Assembly (NCBI GenBank): GCA_945833885.1
Contig: CAMAFY010000006.1
Span: forward strand, 31,113-95,112
DNA from: an uncultured Bacteroidales bacterium
GTDB taxonomy: Bacteria; Bacteroidota; Bacteroidia; Bacteroidales; Bacteroidaceae
Reading direction: 5' to 3'
DNA: 64,000 nucleotides
Shown here: positions 34,459-43,906 of the stretch, one piece after another
Layout of the letters: the number at the start of each line of letters is the position of its first letter
Numbering within the stretch: the stretch's first letter is position 1
Position numbers and translations under genes: made by a program
The notes under the pieces: model-generated
Database searches by the model: none
What the model was told of the DNA's origin: nothing
What the model saw: only the letters and a program-made list of their open reading frames with translations

Positions 34459-37032
34459 ATGCAACAAAACCGATATATCACCGAAGACATGATGGCCCGG
34501 CAGGATGCCGCCGACACACCCCGGCTGGGAGACGCCGACGTAAAGACCATCCAAGAGCGCAAACATCAGGTGGCGGTGACCATCGCCAACTGCGAACAGC
34601 GCATTGAAAGCGTCAAGGCCATGTTGCGTTGGCACGAGGAAAACCGCAGGGCCACCGAGCAGTTGGAGGACGCCACCCACCATCATGCTTTGGTCAACAA
34701 GCAGTATCTTGCCCTTCGCAGCGACGAAATGAAACTCGAACTCTCGGACAGCGTCCAGGAGTTGCGCCCCTTTTACGAGCGCATTGCCGAGCGGAGGGTC
34801 GTCATCGAGAACATCAAGGAGCAGGAATCGGCGTTGGCGGAGCGCATAGAGACGGCGCGCCGCGAGGCCGATGACATCCGCAAGCGCTGCAATGTCGCCC
34901 AGGAACGTCTGGCAGAATCCGAGGCTCAGTACGAAAAGCAGCAGGAAATCATTGTCAACGGTCTTGCGCTTAACGGCGAAATCCGCCAATTGACCTCTGA
35001 TTTGATCAAGGCGGAGGACCAGTTGACGGAGAGTCAGCGGCTTGCTGCGGAGGCGGAAGCCGACATGAGGTCGAGACTTAACGAGACGGACCATGAGAAA
35101 AAGCGCCTCGAATCGCTCAATCTCAAGCGACAGTCGCTGGCCGTTCACCAGCAACTTTTTGAGCAGTTCCAGGCTGTCAACGACAAACTGCAACTCTTCA
35201 ACGCCGAATCAAAGGTGAACGATGAGGTCCACCAGCAGTTCACCTCCAACAATCTGCGGCACAGCGAGATCGTTCTGCACCACGAAAAGTTGAAAAAGGA
35301 GTTCCAGAACGCCCGTGAACGCCTCGATGCCTTGCGCACAGACCTGAAGGTGCATGAGAAAGCCATTGACGAAGTGGACAGCGCACGCCTTTATCACAGT
35401 TACGCCGACCGCCAAAGCCGGCTCGCACAGTTGCTCTCGGCGAGAAAGGCATGGCAGAACATCATGATGGGATACAATGCCATCGAGGCACAGCGCGCCA
35501 CCATCGAGCGCCTTTCGCGGCAGTATGAGCAGCGATGCACGGAACTTGAAGTGGCGGAGCGCGACATCAAGCGCCTCCATGAACGCAACACCCGTCTCAA
35601 CAAGGCGTTTATCCTCCTGCAGATTGAGCAGACAAGGAAACTCCGCGAGAGCCTGAAAGAGGGTCTTCCTTGCCCGGTTTGCGGCAGCGCGCACCATCCT
35701 TACCATACCGAAGTGGAGCAGGAACTCGGCGAAACGCAGACTCAGTTGGAGAAGGATTACCTGCAAGCCCGCAAGGAATACCAGGAACAGCGGGAGAAGA
35801 CCAACGAGGTCGCCGCCGAAGCGCAGCACTTCGCCGGACGTCTGGAGGCGGAAAAACTCATGTTGCAGCGCATGCAGGAACTGCAACTCGGCACCGTCGA
35901 GGAGTGGAAGCGCTTCGAGACCCTCGATGCTTCGTTTGCCGGATGCTCACCTTCCGTCAATCGTGAGGCGCGACGCACGACAATCGAGATGATCATCGAC
36001 TCCGAGAACCGGAATATTGAGGAACTGGAGCAGAAAATCCGTACCTTCGACTTCCATTCCGCGAAACTCCGCGACGTCAGCGTGGAAGTTGACGGCGCGG
36101 AAAAACGGGTGGAGGAACTACAACGGCAGTTCTGGAACATCGATACTGAACTGAAACTCGTGCACGAAAGGGTGGAAACCTACCGTGCGGCAATGGCGAA
36201 GAGCGATGCAAGACTTGAACATCTCTACAAGGACCTCGATGATGTGGTGACTTTGAGCGGATGGCGCGATGACAATCTTGACGAGTTTTCAAAGAACATT
36301 GCGGAACTTTACAACGACTGGACGCAGACAAACAAGCAGTTGGTGCTCTGCGAACACCAGTACGCCATGCTGCAACTCCGTGCGCAGATTGCGGGGCAGC
36401 AGGTGGCGACACGGCAGCAACAGGTGGGCATCGACCGCGAGGAGCGCGACCGTTTGCGCGAGATGCTGACGTCGAAACGCGAACAACTGCGCAAGGCTTT
36501 CGGACCGGAGAGCCCGCTTGAGCACGCGGCAACCCTCAACGACACCCTCAACAATGTCCGGACGGCTGTGCAGAACGCCATGGAGGAACGCCAGAAATCG
36601 GACGAGGCCCTCGCGGCATTGCAGGGAGAACAGGCGTGCCTCGTCAGGAGCCGTATGGAACAGGAGGAGAAACTTCGCGAAACTTCCACCACCATGGACC
36701 ATGCCATCGCACGCTACAACCTCACGCACAGTGCCATACAAACATCGGAACTTGCCACCCTCTATACCGACACCCGCGACTGGATGCTCCTGCGGCAGAC
36801 GGTCGAAGAGTGCCGCCATGCGCTGACTGTCGCCACCGAACGCATGAAAATGGCGGAGGAACGCTTCATGGCTTTGCAGAACGATGTCCGCCGGCCCGAC
36901 GCGAAAAACGCGAACGAGACCCCGGAAGCCTTAAAGCAACAACTGGGCGAAATCATCGTGGAGATGGAGGCTTTGCGCGCGGAGCAGGCCGATATCCGTC
37001 ACATCCTCAAAAGGCACGAACACGCTCTGTGA
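34459..37032 (+). CDS. SbcC/Rad50-like zinc-hook coiled coil lacking ATPase heads
   Basis: The ATG at 34459 gives 857 residues; the track's start at 34249 overlaps nrdG out of frame and is rejected. Almost the whole protein is heptad-rich coiled coil. At its middle (about 403-412) is 'LPCPVCGSAHHPYHTEV', the Cys-x-x-Cys zinc hook that dimerises SbcC/Rad50 at the coil apex. In SbcC the coil is flanked by an N-terminal Walker A lobe and a C-terminal signature/Walker B lobe. Neither is present: there is no GxxGxGKS near the start, and no 'SGGE' or 'DE' Walker B near the end 'IRHILKRHEHAL'. No SbcD nuclease gene is adjacent. It is either a relic of sbcC kept open over 850 codons or a real headless protein that bridges or competes with SbcC complexes. 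Confidence 0.75.
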   Translation: MQQNRYITEDMMARQDAADTPRLGDADVKTIQERKHQVAVTIANCEQRIESVKAMLRWHEENRRATEQLEDATHHHALVNKQYLALRSDEMKLELSDSVQELRPFYERIAERRVVIENIKEQESALAERIETARREADDIRKRCNVAQERLAESEAQYEKQQEIIVNGLALNGEIRQLTSDLIKAEDQLTESQRLAAEAEADMRSRLNETDHEKKRLESLNLKRQSLAVHQQLFEQFQAVNDKLQLFNAESKVNDEVHQQFTSNNLRHSEIVLHHEKLKKEFQNARERLDALRTDLKVHEKAIDEVDSARLYHSYADRQSRLAQLLSARKAWQNIMMGYNAIEAQRATIERLSRQYEQRCTELEVAERDIKRLHERNTRLNKAFILLQIEQTRKLRESLKEGLPCPVCGSAHHPYHTEVEQELGETQTQLEKDYLQARKEYQEQREKTNEVAAEAQHFAGRLEAEKLMLQRMQELQLGTVEEWKRFETLDASFAGCSPSVNREARRTTIEMIIDSENRNIEELEQKIRTFDFHSAKLRDVSVEVDGAEKRVEELQRQFWNIDTELKLVHERVETYRAAMAKSDARLEHLYKDLDDVVTLSGWRDDNLDEFSKNIAELYNDWTQTNKQLVLCEHQYAMLQLRAQIAGQQVATRQQQVGIDREERDRLREMLTSKREQLRKAFGPESPLEHAATLNDTLNNVRTAVQNAMEERQKSDEALAALQGEQACLVRSRMEQEEKLRETSTTMDHAIARYNLTHSAIQTSELATLYTDTRDWMLLRQTVEECRHALTVATERMKMAEERFMALQNDVRRPDAKNANETPEALKQQLGEIIVEMEALRAEQADIRHILKRHEHAL

Positions 37033-37068
37033 CGCCTGCCGGAAGCATCCTCAAAGGACGGCGTCGGA

Positions 37069-37156
37069 AACTCCCGATGTATCCGCTGGAAAGTTCCGAT
37101 GTTTCCGTCAAAAACTTCCGATGTTTCCACCGCGAACTTCCGATGTTTCCACCGCC
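37069..37156. repeat. 22-bp intergenic array, 4 clean units
   Basis: Units at 37069, 37091, 37113 and 37135, all exactly 22 bp, consensus AA(C/G)TTCCGATGTTTCC followed by variable CC-rich sequence; units 3 and 4 differ at one base. It starts 36 bp after the zinc-hook gene. The rest of the 360-bp gap holds a GGATTC/GAATCC dyad-like trace near 37185 and 37335. Confidence 0.85.
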
Positions 37157-37392
37157 GACATCGAACGACCGTTTTCAGGACGGTTGGATTGAAAGTTTCC
37201 GTCCAATGTCCCTTGATGAGTGTAAAGTGGAATCCTATAAGCATAAAGAGGATTGCACTAAGCAAAAAGCGCGTTCCATGAATGGGCTTTGCCAAAACGT
37301 AGTCCACGAAACCACAACCCTATACTGAGGAGTGGTTTGTAGAATCCACCATAAATCCCCGATTCCGATTAAATCTTCTTCACTGACTTACC

Positions 37393-39051
37393 ATGAAAAT
37401 CAGACTTTTCTTGACCGCCGTTTTCTGTCTTTGCACGAAAATCCTACCGGCCTCCGAGCCCATATCCCTCATCCCCCTTCCGACTTCTGTCCAGCAGGGC
37501 GAAGGCACCTTCCGCTTTTCCAAGAAGGTGAAGGTCGCTGTCGATGCCTATCCCGGCGACAGTATCCTGCAAGTCTTCAGCCGTTTTGCCGACGGTTTCA
37601 CCGCCACGACGGGCGTGAAGTTCAGCAACGGCAAGGCCACGAAGGCACAAATCCGTCTGAAGCACAACGCTTCCATGGCTCCCGAGGCGTACAGTCTGAA
37701 GGTGACGACGGAACATGTCGTCATCGAGGCCGCGCGTCCTGCCGGATTCTTCTACGCTTTGCAGACCCTCAAGCAACTCCTGCCCTCGCGTGCCGCCATG
37801 GCCGGTGTCCGCCTTTCCGCCGCCGACCGTCGTCCCGAGGCGTGGACGCTGCCCGTCGTCACCATTGATGATGCGCCGCGCTTTGCATGGCGAGGCTTCA
37901 TGCTCGACGAAGGCCGGCATTTTTACGGGAAGGAAGAGGTGAAGAAAATCATCGATGTCATGGCGGCATACAAGATGAACCGCTTCCATTGGCACCTGAC
38001 CGAGGACCAGGGATGGCGTCTTGAAATCAAGAAATACCCCAAACTCACCGAGGTGGGGGCGTGGCGCGACAGCAAAGTGTTGGGATGGGGCGACACCAAG
38101 CCCGACGGTGAGCGCTACGGAGGCTTCTATACCCAGGCCGACGCCCGCGAGGTTGTGGAGTATGCCCGCGAACGTTTCGTGGAGATCGTACCCGAGGTTG
38201 ATATCCCCGGACACTCGCAAGCGGCGGTGGCATCCTACCCGGAATTCCTCAGTTGTGACCCTGAAATCCAGCACGAAGTGTGGCTCTGGCAGGGTGTATC
38301 CACGGATGTCATCAACGTCTCCAACCCCAGGGCCGTACAGTTTGCCAAAGATGTCATCGACGAACTGACGGACATCTTCCCCTTCCCCTACATACATCTC
38401 GGCGGAGACGAGTGTCCTACCGACAAATGGAAGGGCAATGCGGCATGCAATGAGGAACTGAAACAGATAGGAAGCACCAACTTCCGCGACCTGCAAATCA
38501 ACTTCTACCACCAGTTGCGGCAGCATATCGCGCGAAAGCCTGCGGAGCAACAGCGTAGCCTGATCTTCTGGAACGAGGTCCTCCACGGCAATACCGAGGC
38601 GTTGGGACAGGACATCACCATCATGGCATGGGTGGGCGCCGACGCCGCTGCAAAGGATGCCGCCGCAAGAGGCATGAAAACCATCCTCTCTCCCCAAATT
38701 CCCTACTACATCAACCGACGTCAGAGCACGCTGCCTACGGAACCGCGCTCGCAAGGACACGGAACGGAGACCGTGGAAGCCGTCTATAACTATGTCCCGA
38801 TGAAGGATGTCGACGCGAACCTCCGCGAAAAATATATGGGAGTGCAGGCAAATTTCTGGACAGAGTGGGTGGAGGACGCCAAGACTGTGCAATATCTCAT
38901 GTTCCCGCGCCTTGCCGCCGTGGCGGAGGCCGGATGGACGCCCCAGGAACTTCGCAGTTATCCCGACTTTCTGAAACGCTTGCAGGCAGAACCCGCGTAT
39001 TACGACCTGCGCGGGGTGGACTTCGCCAAGCACGTCTTCGGCACCCGTTGA
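37393..39051 (+). CDS. Beta-N-acetylhexosaminidase, GH20
   Basis: A 552-residue exported glycosidase that removes terminal GlcNAc or GalNAc from glycans such as mucin, chitobiose or host glycoproteins. The signal peptide 'MKIRLFLTAVFCLCTKILPASEP' is followed by the GH20b domain to about 155 ('SLIPLPTSVQQGEGTFRF'). The catalytic barrel begins 'RFAWRGFMLDEGRHF'; 'MNRFHWHLTEDQGWRLEIKKYP' is typical, and the catalytic Asp339-Glu340 pair lies in 'HLGGDECP'. Both residues are intact. It lies between the zinc-hook gene and mutS and is probably transcribed alone. A motif like the inverted ends of the 10452 element ('TTTGTAGAATCCACC') lies about 55 bp upstream. Confidence 0.93.
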   Translation: MKIRLFLTAVFCLCTKILPASEPISLIPLPTSVQQGEGTFRFSKKVKVAVDAYPGDSILQVFSRFADGFTATTGVKFSNGKATKAQIRLKHNASMAPEAYSLKVTTEHVVIEAARPAGFFYALQTLKQLLPSRAAMAGVRLSAADRRPEAWTLPVVTIDDAPRFAWRGFMLDEGRHFYGKEEVKKIIDVMAAYKMNRFHWHLTEDQGWRLEIKKYPKLTEVGAWRDSKVLGWGDTKPDGERYGGFYTQADAREVVEYARERFVEIVPEVDIPGHSQAAVASYPEFLSCDPEIQHEVWLWQGVSTDVINVSNPRAVQFAKDVIDELTDIFPFPYIHLGGDECPTDKWKGNAACNEELKQIGSTNFRDLQINFYHQLRQHIARKPAEQQRSLIFWNEVLHGNTEALGQDITIMAWVGADAAAKDAAARGMKTILSPQIPYYINRRQSTLPTEPRSQGHGTETVEAVYNYVPMKDVDANLREKYMGVQANFWTEWVEDAKTVQYLMFPRLAAVAEAGWTPQELRSYPDFLKRLQAEPAYYDLRGVDFAKHVFGTR

Positions 39052-39141
39052 CGGAAACTGCGGCAGACGGGAAGGCACTTGCCCTTTCCCTTGCCGACAC
39101 CCTGCAAACCTGTACCCTTATAAATTCTTTATTCCGATATT

Positions 39142-41763
39142 ATGGCAAAAGAGGAACTCACCCCAATGATGAGGCAGTTTCAGGAGATGAAGCAGCAACA
39201 CCCCGATGCTATCCTGCTTTTCCGTTGTGGCGACTTCTATGAAACTTATAACGAGGATGCCGTGACCGCATCCCAGGTGCTGGGCATTACCCTTACGCGA
39301 CGCAACCAAAAGGGCGCGGCCAAGGACATCGAGATGGCAGGATTCCCCTATCATGCCCTCGAAACCTACCTGCCACGGTTGATTCGTTCGGGCTATCGTG
39401 TGGCCATTTGCGACCAACTCGAAGACCCTAAACTGACGAAAAAACTGGTAAAGCGCGGCATCACCGAACTGGTGACACCGGGTGTGGCGTTGGGCGACAA
39501 CGTCCTCAACAGCCGCGAGAGCAACTTTCTGGCGGCCGTACACTTCGGACAGGCGGAGATAGGCATTGCATTCCTCGACATCTCTACGGGAGAATTCCTC
39601 ACGGCACAGGGCGGTGTGGAGTATATCGACAAACTCATTACGGGCTTCGCACCGAAGGAAATGCTGGTGGAACGCGGACAAAAGGGCCGTTTCCAGCAAT
39701 TCTTCAACGGCAAGCAGTTCATCTTTGAACTTGAAGACTGGGCGTTTGCCGAGATTGCCGCACGGGACCGTGTGAGGCGGCAGTTCGGAGTAAAGAACCT
39801 CAAAGGTTTCGGCATCGAGCATCTTTCCTCGGCGGTCACCGCTGCCGGAGCCACGCTCGCCTACCTCGATATTACGCAACATACCCACACCGAACACATT
39901 GCTTCCATACGCCGGATTGAGGAGGAAAGTTATGTGCGCCTCGACAAGTTTACCATCAGAAATCTGGAGTTGGTGGCGTCGAACTACGTCGGTGAGGGGG
40001 CATCGCTCTGCCAAGTGCTCGACAAGACCCGCACTCCCATGGGCGCACGTCAACTGAAGCGCTGGATTCTCTTCCCACTTCGCAGTGTGACTGCCGTCAA
40101 TAACCGCCTCGACTGCGTAGAACATTTCTTCAGGTACCCTGAATTCCGCGAACTTTGCGACATGGAGTTGGGGAAAGTTGGCGACATGCAGCGTGTGGTC
40201 TCCAAGGTTTCGACGGCGCGCATCAATCCCCGCGAGATGGAACAGTTGCGCCTTGCTCTGGAAACCGTGGTGATCTTGAAGAACGCCTGCACCACCGCCG
40301 CCCAGCAGAGTATACGCAACATCGGTGAGAAACTGGACAACTGTACGGAACTCCGCCAACGAATCGAGCGCGAACTTTTGCCGAATCCCCCATTGATGGT
40401 TGCAAAAGGCGGCGTGATTGCCGCGGGTGTGAACGCCGAACTTGATGAATACCGCGAGATCCAGCGTTCCGGAAAGGATTATCTGCTGCACATTCAGCAA
40501 AGGGAGATTGAACGTACGGGCATCGCCAGCCTCAAAATCGGTTTCAACAACGTATTCGGCTACTACATTGAGGTGCGGAACACCTACCGCGATGCCGTTC
40601 CGAAGGAGTGGATCCGCAAACAAACCCTGGTGAATGCCGAGCGATACATCACCCAGGAGTTGAAGGAATACGAGGACAAGATCATGAGTGCCGAGGAGCG
40701 CATCACCATGCTTGAGGCCCGCCTCTACGCCAATCTTGTCGACGCTGCCATGGGTTGCATGAGGCAACTGCAGGAGAACGCGCAACTTCTTGCCGACCTC
40801 GACTGCTATTATGCCCTTGCTACGGTGGCGCGTGCGGGAAAATACGTCCGGCCTGTGGTGGATGAGAGCGACATCATCGACATTCGCGGCGGACGTCACC
40901 CCGTTATCGAGACCATGATGCCGGCCGGCGAGAGTTATGTGGCGAACGATGTGCAACTCGATACCACACATCAGCAGATTATCATCGTCACCGGACCGAA
41001 CATGGCCGGTAAATCCGCCCTGCTTCGTCAGACCGCCCTCATCACGCTTATGGCACAAATGGGTAGTTTCGTGCCTGCCGAGTCGGCACACATTGGTGTT
41101 GTCGACAAAATCTTCACACGTGTCGGCGCCAGCGACAACATCAGCGTGGGCGAATCTACGTTCATGGTGGAGATGTCTGAGGCAGCGAACATCATGAACA
41201 ACATCACTTCCCGCTCATTGGTCCTCTTTGACGAACTCGGACGCGGCACTTCCACCTACGATGGTATCTCCATTGCGTGGAGCATTGTGGAGCATCTCCA
41301 CGAAAATCCCCGCGCCCACGCCCGAACCCTCTTCGCTACGCACTACCATGAGTTGAACGAGATGGAGCATCTTTACCAGAGAATCAGGAATTTCAACGTC
41401 TCTGTGCTTGAGAAGGACGGCCGAATCGTCTTCCTCCGCAAACTTATGCCGGGAGGCTCGGAGCATTCCTTCGGTATTCATGTGGCGCGTCTGGCGGGAA
41501 TGCCCGGCTCCATCGTCAAGCGTGCTGAGGAAGTGTTGCGGCAGTTGGAGGCGGAAAAGCAGACCGAGGTCAAACGTGCCGACCCCACGGCACGGGATGG
41601 AGGCGCATCGGGGAGCGGCACACAGATGAGTTTCTTCCAACTGGATGACCCCGTGCTCTCGCAAATCCGTGACGAAATCCTCGGCCTCGACCTCAACAAT
41701 CTTACGCCGATTGAGTGTCTGAACAAGTTGTCGGACATCAGAAAAATCCTCACCGGGAAATAA
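39142..41763 (+). CDS. mutS: DNA mismatch repair protein MutS
   Basis: An 873-residue ATPase that finds base mismatches and small loops and recruits MutL. The mismatch-contact F-x-E motif is Phe32-Tyr-Glu34 in 'GDFYETYN'. The connector, lever ('[22 protein letters not shown]') and clamp domains follow. Walker A is 'TGPNMAGKS' near 617-625, Walker B '[16 protein letters not shown]' near 690, and the helix-turn-helix region '[14 protein letters not shown]'. The C-terminal end '[20 protein letters not shown]' is the usual tail. The gene is complete. It starts 90 bp after the GH20 gene, and the gap holds no clear promoter. A long 22-bp array follows. Confidence 0.97.
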   Translation: MAKEELTPMMRQFQEMKQQHPDAILLFRCGDFYETYNEDAVTASQVLGITLTRRNQKGAAKDIEMAGFPYHALETYLPRLIRSGYRVAICDQLEDPKLTKKLVKRGITELVTPGVALGDNVLNSRESNFLAAVHFGQAEIGIAFLDISTGEFLTAQGGVEYIDKLITGFAPKEMLVERGQKGRFQQFFNGKQFIFELEDWAFAEIAARDRVRRQFGVKNLKGFGIEHLSSAVTAAGATLAYLDITQHTHTEHIASIRRIEEESYVRLDKFTIRNLELVASNYVGEGASLCQVLDKTRTPMGARQLKRWILFPLRSVTAVNNRLDCVEHFFRYPEFRELCDMELGKVGDMQRVVSKVSTARINPREMEQLRLALETVVILKNACTTAAQQSIRNIGEKLDNCTELRQRIERELLPNPPLMVAKGGVIAAGVNAELDEYREIQRSGKDYLLHIQQREIERTGIASLKIGFNNVFGYYIEVRNTYRDAVPKEWIRKQTLVNAERYITQELKEYEDKIMSAEERITMLEARLYANLVDAAMGCMRQLQENAQLLADLDCYYALATVARAGKYVRPVVDESDIIDIRGGRHPVIETMMPAGESYVANDVQLDTTHQQIIIVTGPNMAGKSALLRQTALITLMAQMGSFVPAESAHIGVVDKIFTRVGASDNISVGESTFMVEMSEAANIMNNITSRSLVLFDELGRGTSTYDGISIAWSIVEHLHENPRAHARTLFATHYHELNEMEHLYQRIRNFNVSVLEKDGRIVFLRKLMPGGSEHSFGIHVARLAGMPGSIVKRAEEVLRQLEAEKQTEVKRADPTARDGGASGSGTQMSFFQLDDPVLSQIRDEILGLDLNNLTPIECLNKLSDIRKILTGK

Positions 41764-41807
41764 GTTTTGCAAGAAAAAAACTATAGTTTCGCGAGGAAAA
41801 ATGAATA

Positions 41808-42090
41808 GACTCGCTACTGAATTAAATAAGTTCACGGTCGAAATTAAATTAGTTCGCGGTCGATATTAAATTAGTTCGCAGCCGATATAATACAGGTCTG
41901 CAGCCGATAATAATGGAAAGTGCAGACGGTATTCAATAAATCTGCGGGCAAAGTCAGATAAGCCTGCCCGTCTTTCCGCACGTATAAATTGATTCTTCCG
42001 TACGTATAAATTGATTCTTCCGTACGTAAAAAGCGGGTCTTCAGTACATCAAAACAGGGTTTCCCGTAAGTCTAAATCGAATATTCCGCA
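41808..42090. repeat. 22-bp intergenic array, about 13 units
   Basis: The longest array here fills the mutS-ccs gap. Three AGTTCRCGGTCGA.. units (41829, 41851, 41873) are followed by decayed ones, then two identical CGTATAAATTGATTCTTCCGTA units (41981, 42003), and three more at exact 22-bp steps (42025, 42047, 42069). Only one 23-mer and one 19-mer break the phase, and the unit sequence changes along the array while the period holds. Confidence 0.85.
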
Positions 42091-42105
42091 CACCATCCCC
42101 GTCCT

Positions 42106-42933
42106 ATGTCATCCTTTTTCTCTTTTCCGGTCAATCTTTTCTTGGGCTTTGGCATCCTGGTTCTGCTGTGGGTGGTGGAGTCGGAATGGGGACAACACCG
42201 CATTGTCCGCAGGCTGCGTAGTGCCGCCGTGGCGTGCTGGCTGCTCGGAATCACCGTGGTATGGAGCATCATCGGCGGACTCGTTCCACCGCAATGGGCC
42301 GTCGACGGCAGTCTTTGGCAGGCATTGGGCTTTGGCTTCTTCCCATCTTCATGGGGATTCAGGTTGCTCATCGGTTGCCTGCTTGCCCATCTTTCCCTCG
42401 TCATCATCCATCGTTTCCGCCTCCGACAGTACCGTCGCGATGCCTCCTTCCTGCTGCTTCACACCGGACTATGGTTGGCATTGGTTGCCGGTAGCGTCGG
42501 CACTTTTGACCGCGTAGAGGGCAGGGCGGTAGTCACAAGTGAGGCGGAATGCACCACCATGTTCCTGCGCGACGGCAGGATATTGCCGTTGGGCTATGGC
42601 ATTCATCTTGATGCTTTCGATGTGGAACGCAGTCCTGCCGATGGCAGTGTGGTGCAGTATACCGCCACCATCGTGGTGGACAGTGTCGGAAAGCACGACA
42701 TTTCCGTCAACAATCCCTTTGGAATCCGCTGGTATGAGGACCTCTATCTCACCGGTTTCGACCATCGTCATGATGTGGAAAGACAGCCCGTCGCCATCAT
42801 CATGGTGGTGCGCGAACCCTGGAAACCCGTCACCATGGCCGGCATTCTGTTGCTTGCCGCCGGTATGTTGTCTTATGCCTTCCGCCGTTCCTCCCGCATT
42901 TCCCGTCAGTCCCCTCATCATCCTCACCCATGA
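42106..42933 (+). CDS. ResB/CcsB-like cytochrome c biogenesis protein
   Basis: A 275-residue membrane protein with about four helices, the first three in residues 8-145 ('FLGFGILVLLWVVESEW', 'ACWLLGITVVWSIIGGL', 'FRLLIGCLLAHLSLVII') and one near the C-terminus, around a periplasmic domain at about 150-235. That pattern, and 'ASFLLLHTGLWLALVAGSVG', fits the ResB half of the system II cytochrome c synthetase. It overlaps ccsA by 4 bp (ATGA), which implies translational coupling, and the tri-haem peroxidase follows. The protein is shorter than classic ResB (about 400-550) because the periplasmic part is reduced. The role is to hold and deliver reduced haem and apocytochrome; the call relies partly on context. 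Confidence 0.75.
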   Translation: MSSFFSFPVNLFLGFGILVLLWVVESEWGQHRIVRRLRSAAVACWLLGITVVWSIIGGLVPPQWAVDGSLWQALGFGFFPSSWGFRLLIGCLLAHLSLVIIHRFRLRQYRRDASFLLLHTGLWLALVAGSVGTFDRVEGRAVVTSEAECTTMFLRDGRILPLGYGIHLDAFDVERSPADGSVVQYTATIVVDSVGKHDISVNNPFGIRWYEDLYLTGFDHRHDVERQPVAIIMVVREPWKPVTMAGILLLAAGMLSYAFRRSSRISRQSPHHPHP

Positions 42934-43718
42934 TTTCCTGGTCTGATTTCCCCTATTTTGCCCTCCCTGCCCTGGCATTCTGGGCTGTTGGTGCGGCATT
43001 TTCCGCCCGCGACAATGTCCGACATCCGCGTACGTCGGGCGCGGCACTCCTGTTCACGTTGTGCGGCATTGTCGTTTACGGCGCGTTCATCGCAGCCTTC
43101 TGGCACACTCTCGGACGTCCGCCGCTGCGGACCATGGGCGAGACACGCCTTTGGTACAGTCTTTTCATGATGCTTTCCGGTGCCGTCGTCTACCGATGCT
43201 GGCACTATCGCTGGATTCTCGGCGTCTCGCTCATTGTGGCCGCCGTGTTCATCCTCGTCAACATCCTGCGTCCCGAAATCCATGACCAGTCCTTGATGCC
43301 GGCACTCCAAAGTCTTTGGTTCGTGCCCCACGTCACGGTCTACATCTTTTCATACAGCATTTTCGGCTGTGCCGCCCTGATGGGAGTGGCAGGCCTTTGC
43401 AAACGCAGCGGCAGTTATCTGCCTTCCGCCGACCCTTTGGTGCGCATCGGACTGCTCTTTCTTACGCTCGGCATGCTCTCGGGTTGCGTATGGGCGAAGC
43501 AGGCATGGGGAAGTTTCTGGAACTGGGACCCCAAGGAGACGTGGGCTGCCGCAACATGGTGCGCCGCATTGCTCTACATCCATCTGCGGTTGCGCCATGC
43601 CGACCGCTGGCGATGGCCATATATCTGGCTCATCATCACCTTTGCCTTGTTGCAGATGTGCTGGTACGGCGTCAATCTGTTGCCGTCGGCGGCTGCGAGC
43701 ATGCACGCCTACAACTGA
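42930..43718 (+). CDS. ccsA: Cytochrome c haem-handling protein CcsA
   Basis: A 262-residue polytopic protein with the haem-binding WWD-type segment 'WGSFWNWDPKETWAAATW' near 190. Haem-ligand His residues are visible in 'FWHTLGRPPLRTMGE' (near 48) and 'WFVPHVTVYIFSYSIFG' (near 135). Together with the ResB-like protein it forms the system II synthetase that attaches haem to CxxCH motifs outside the inner membrane. The client is probably the tri-haem peroxidase 189 bp downstream. Start overlaps the previous stop. Family assignment is secure. Confidence 0.92.
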   Translation: MISWSDFPYFALPALAFWAVGAAFSARDNVRHPRTSGAALLFTLCGIVVYGAFIAAFWHTLGRPPLRTMGETRLWYSLFMMLSGAVVYRCWHYRWILGVSLIVAAVFILVNILRPEIHDQSLMPALQSLWFVPHVTVYIFSYSIFGCAALMGVAGLCKRSGSYLPSADPLVRIGLLFLTLGMLSGCVWAKQAWGSFWNWDPKETWAAATWCAALLYIHLRLRHADRWRWPYIWLIITFALLQMCWYGVNLLPSAAASMHAYN

Positions 43719-43798
43719 TGTTCCGCCAATCTTCCCCTTCGGAACATTCCGCCCGCACCGTGCGAACACCGAAGCCTCTCCGCCGTCTGCCCGACTGC

Positions 43799-43850
43799 CG
43801 CGCTTACGTTATGCCATGACGAGAAAACGAAGGATGAAATCCAACCACCT
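43799..43850 (-). repeat. Dispersed repeat, CATGGCATA family, partial copy
   Basis: On the minus strand GGATTTCATCCTTCGTTTTCTCGTCATGGCATAACGTAAGCGCGG matches the left half of the copies at 16567 and 45656. The 'CTGCTCATCTGGCTT' right half is absent. It lies between ccsA and the peroxidase gene. Confidence 0.65.
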
Positions 43851-43906
43851 TAAAGTCTGAAAAAGCGAGTATAAAAATACAATTATCCCTTATCCCTAAA
43901 ACATTT

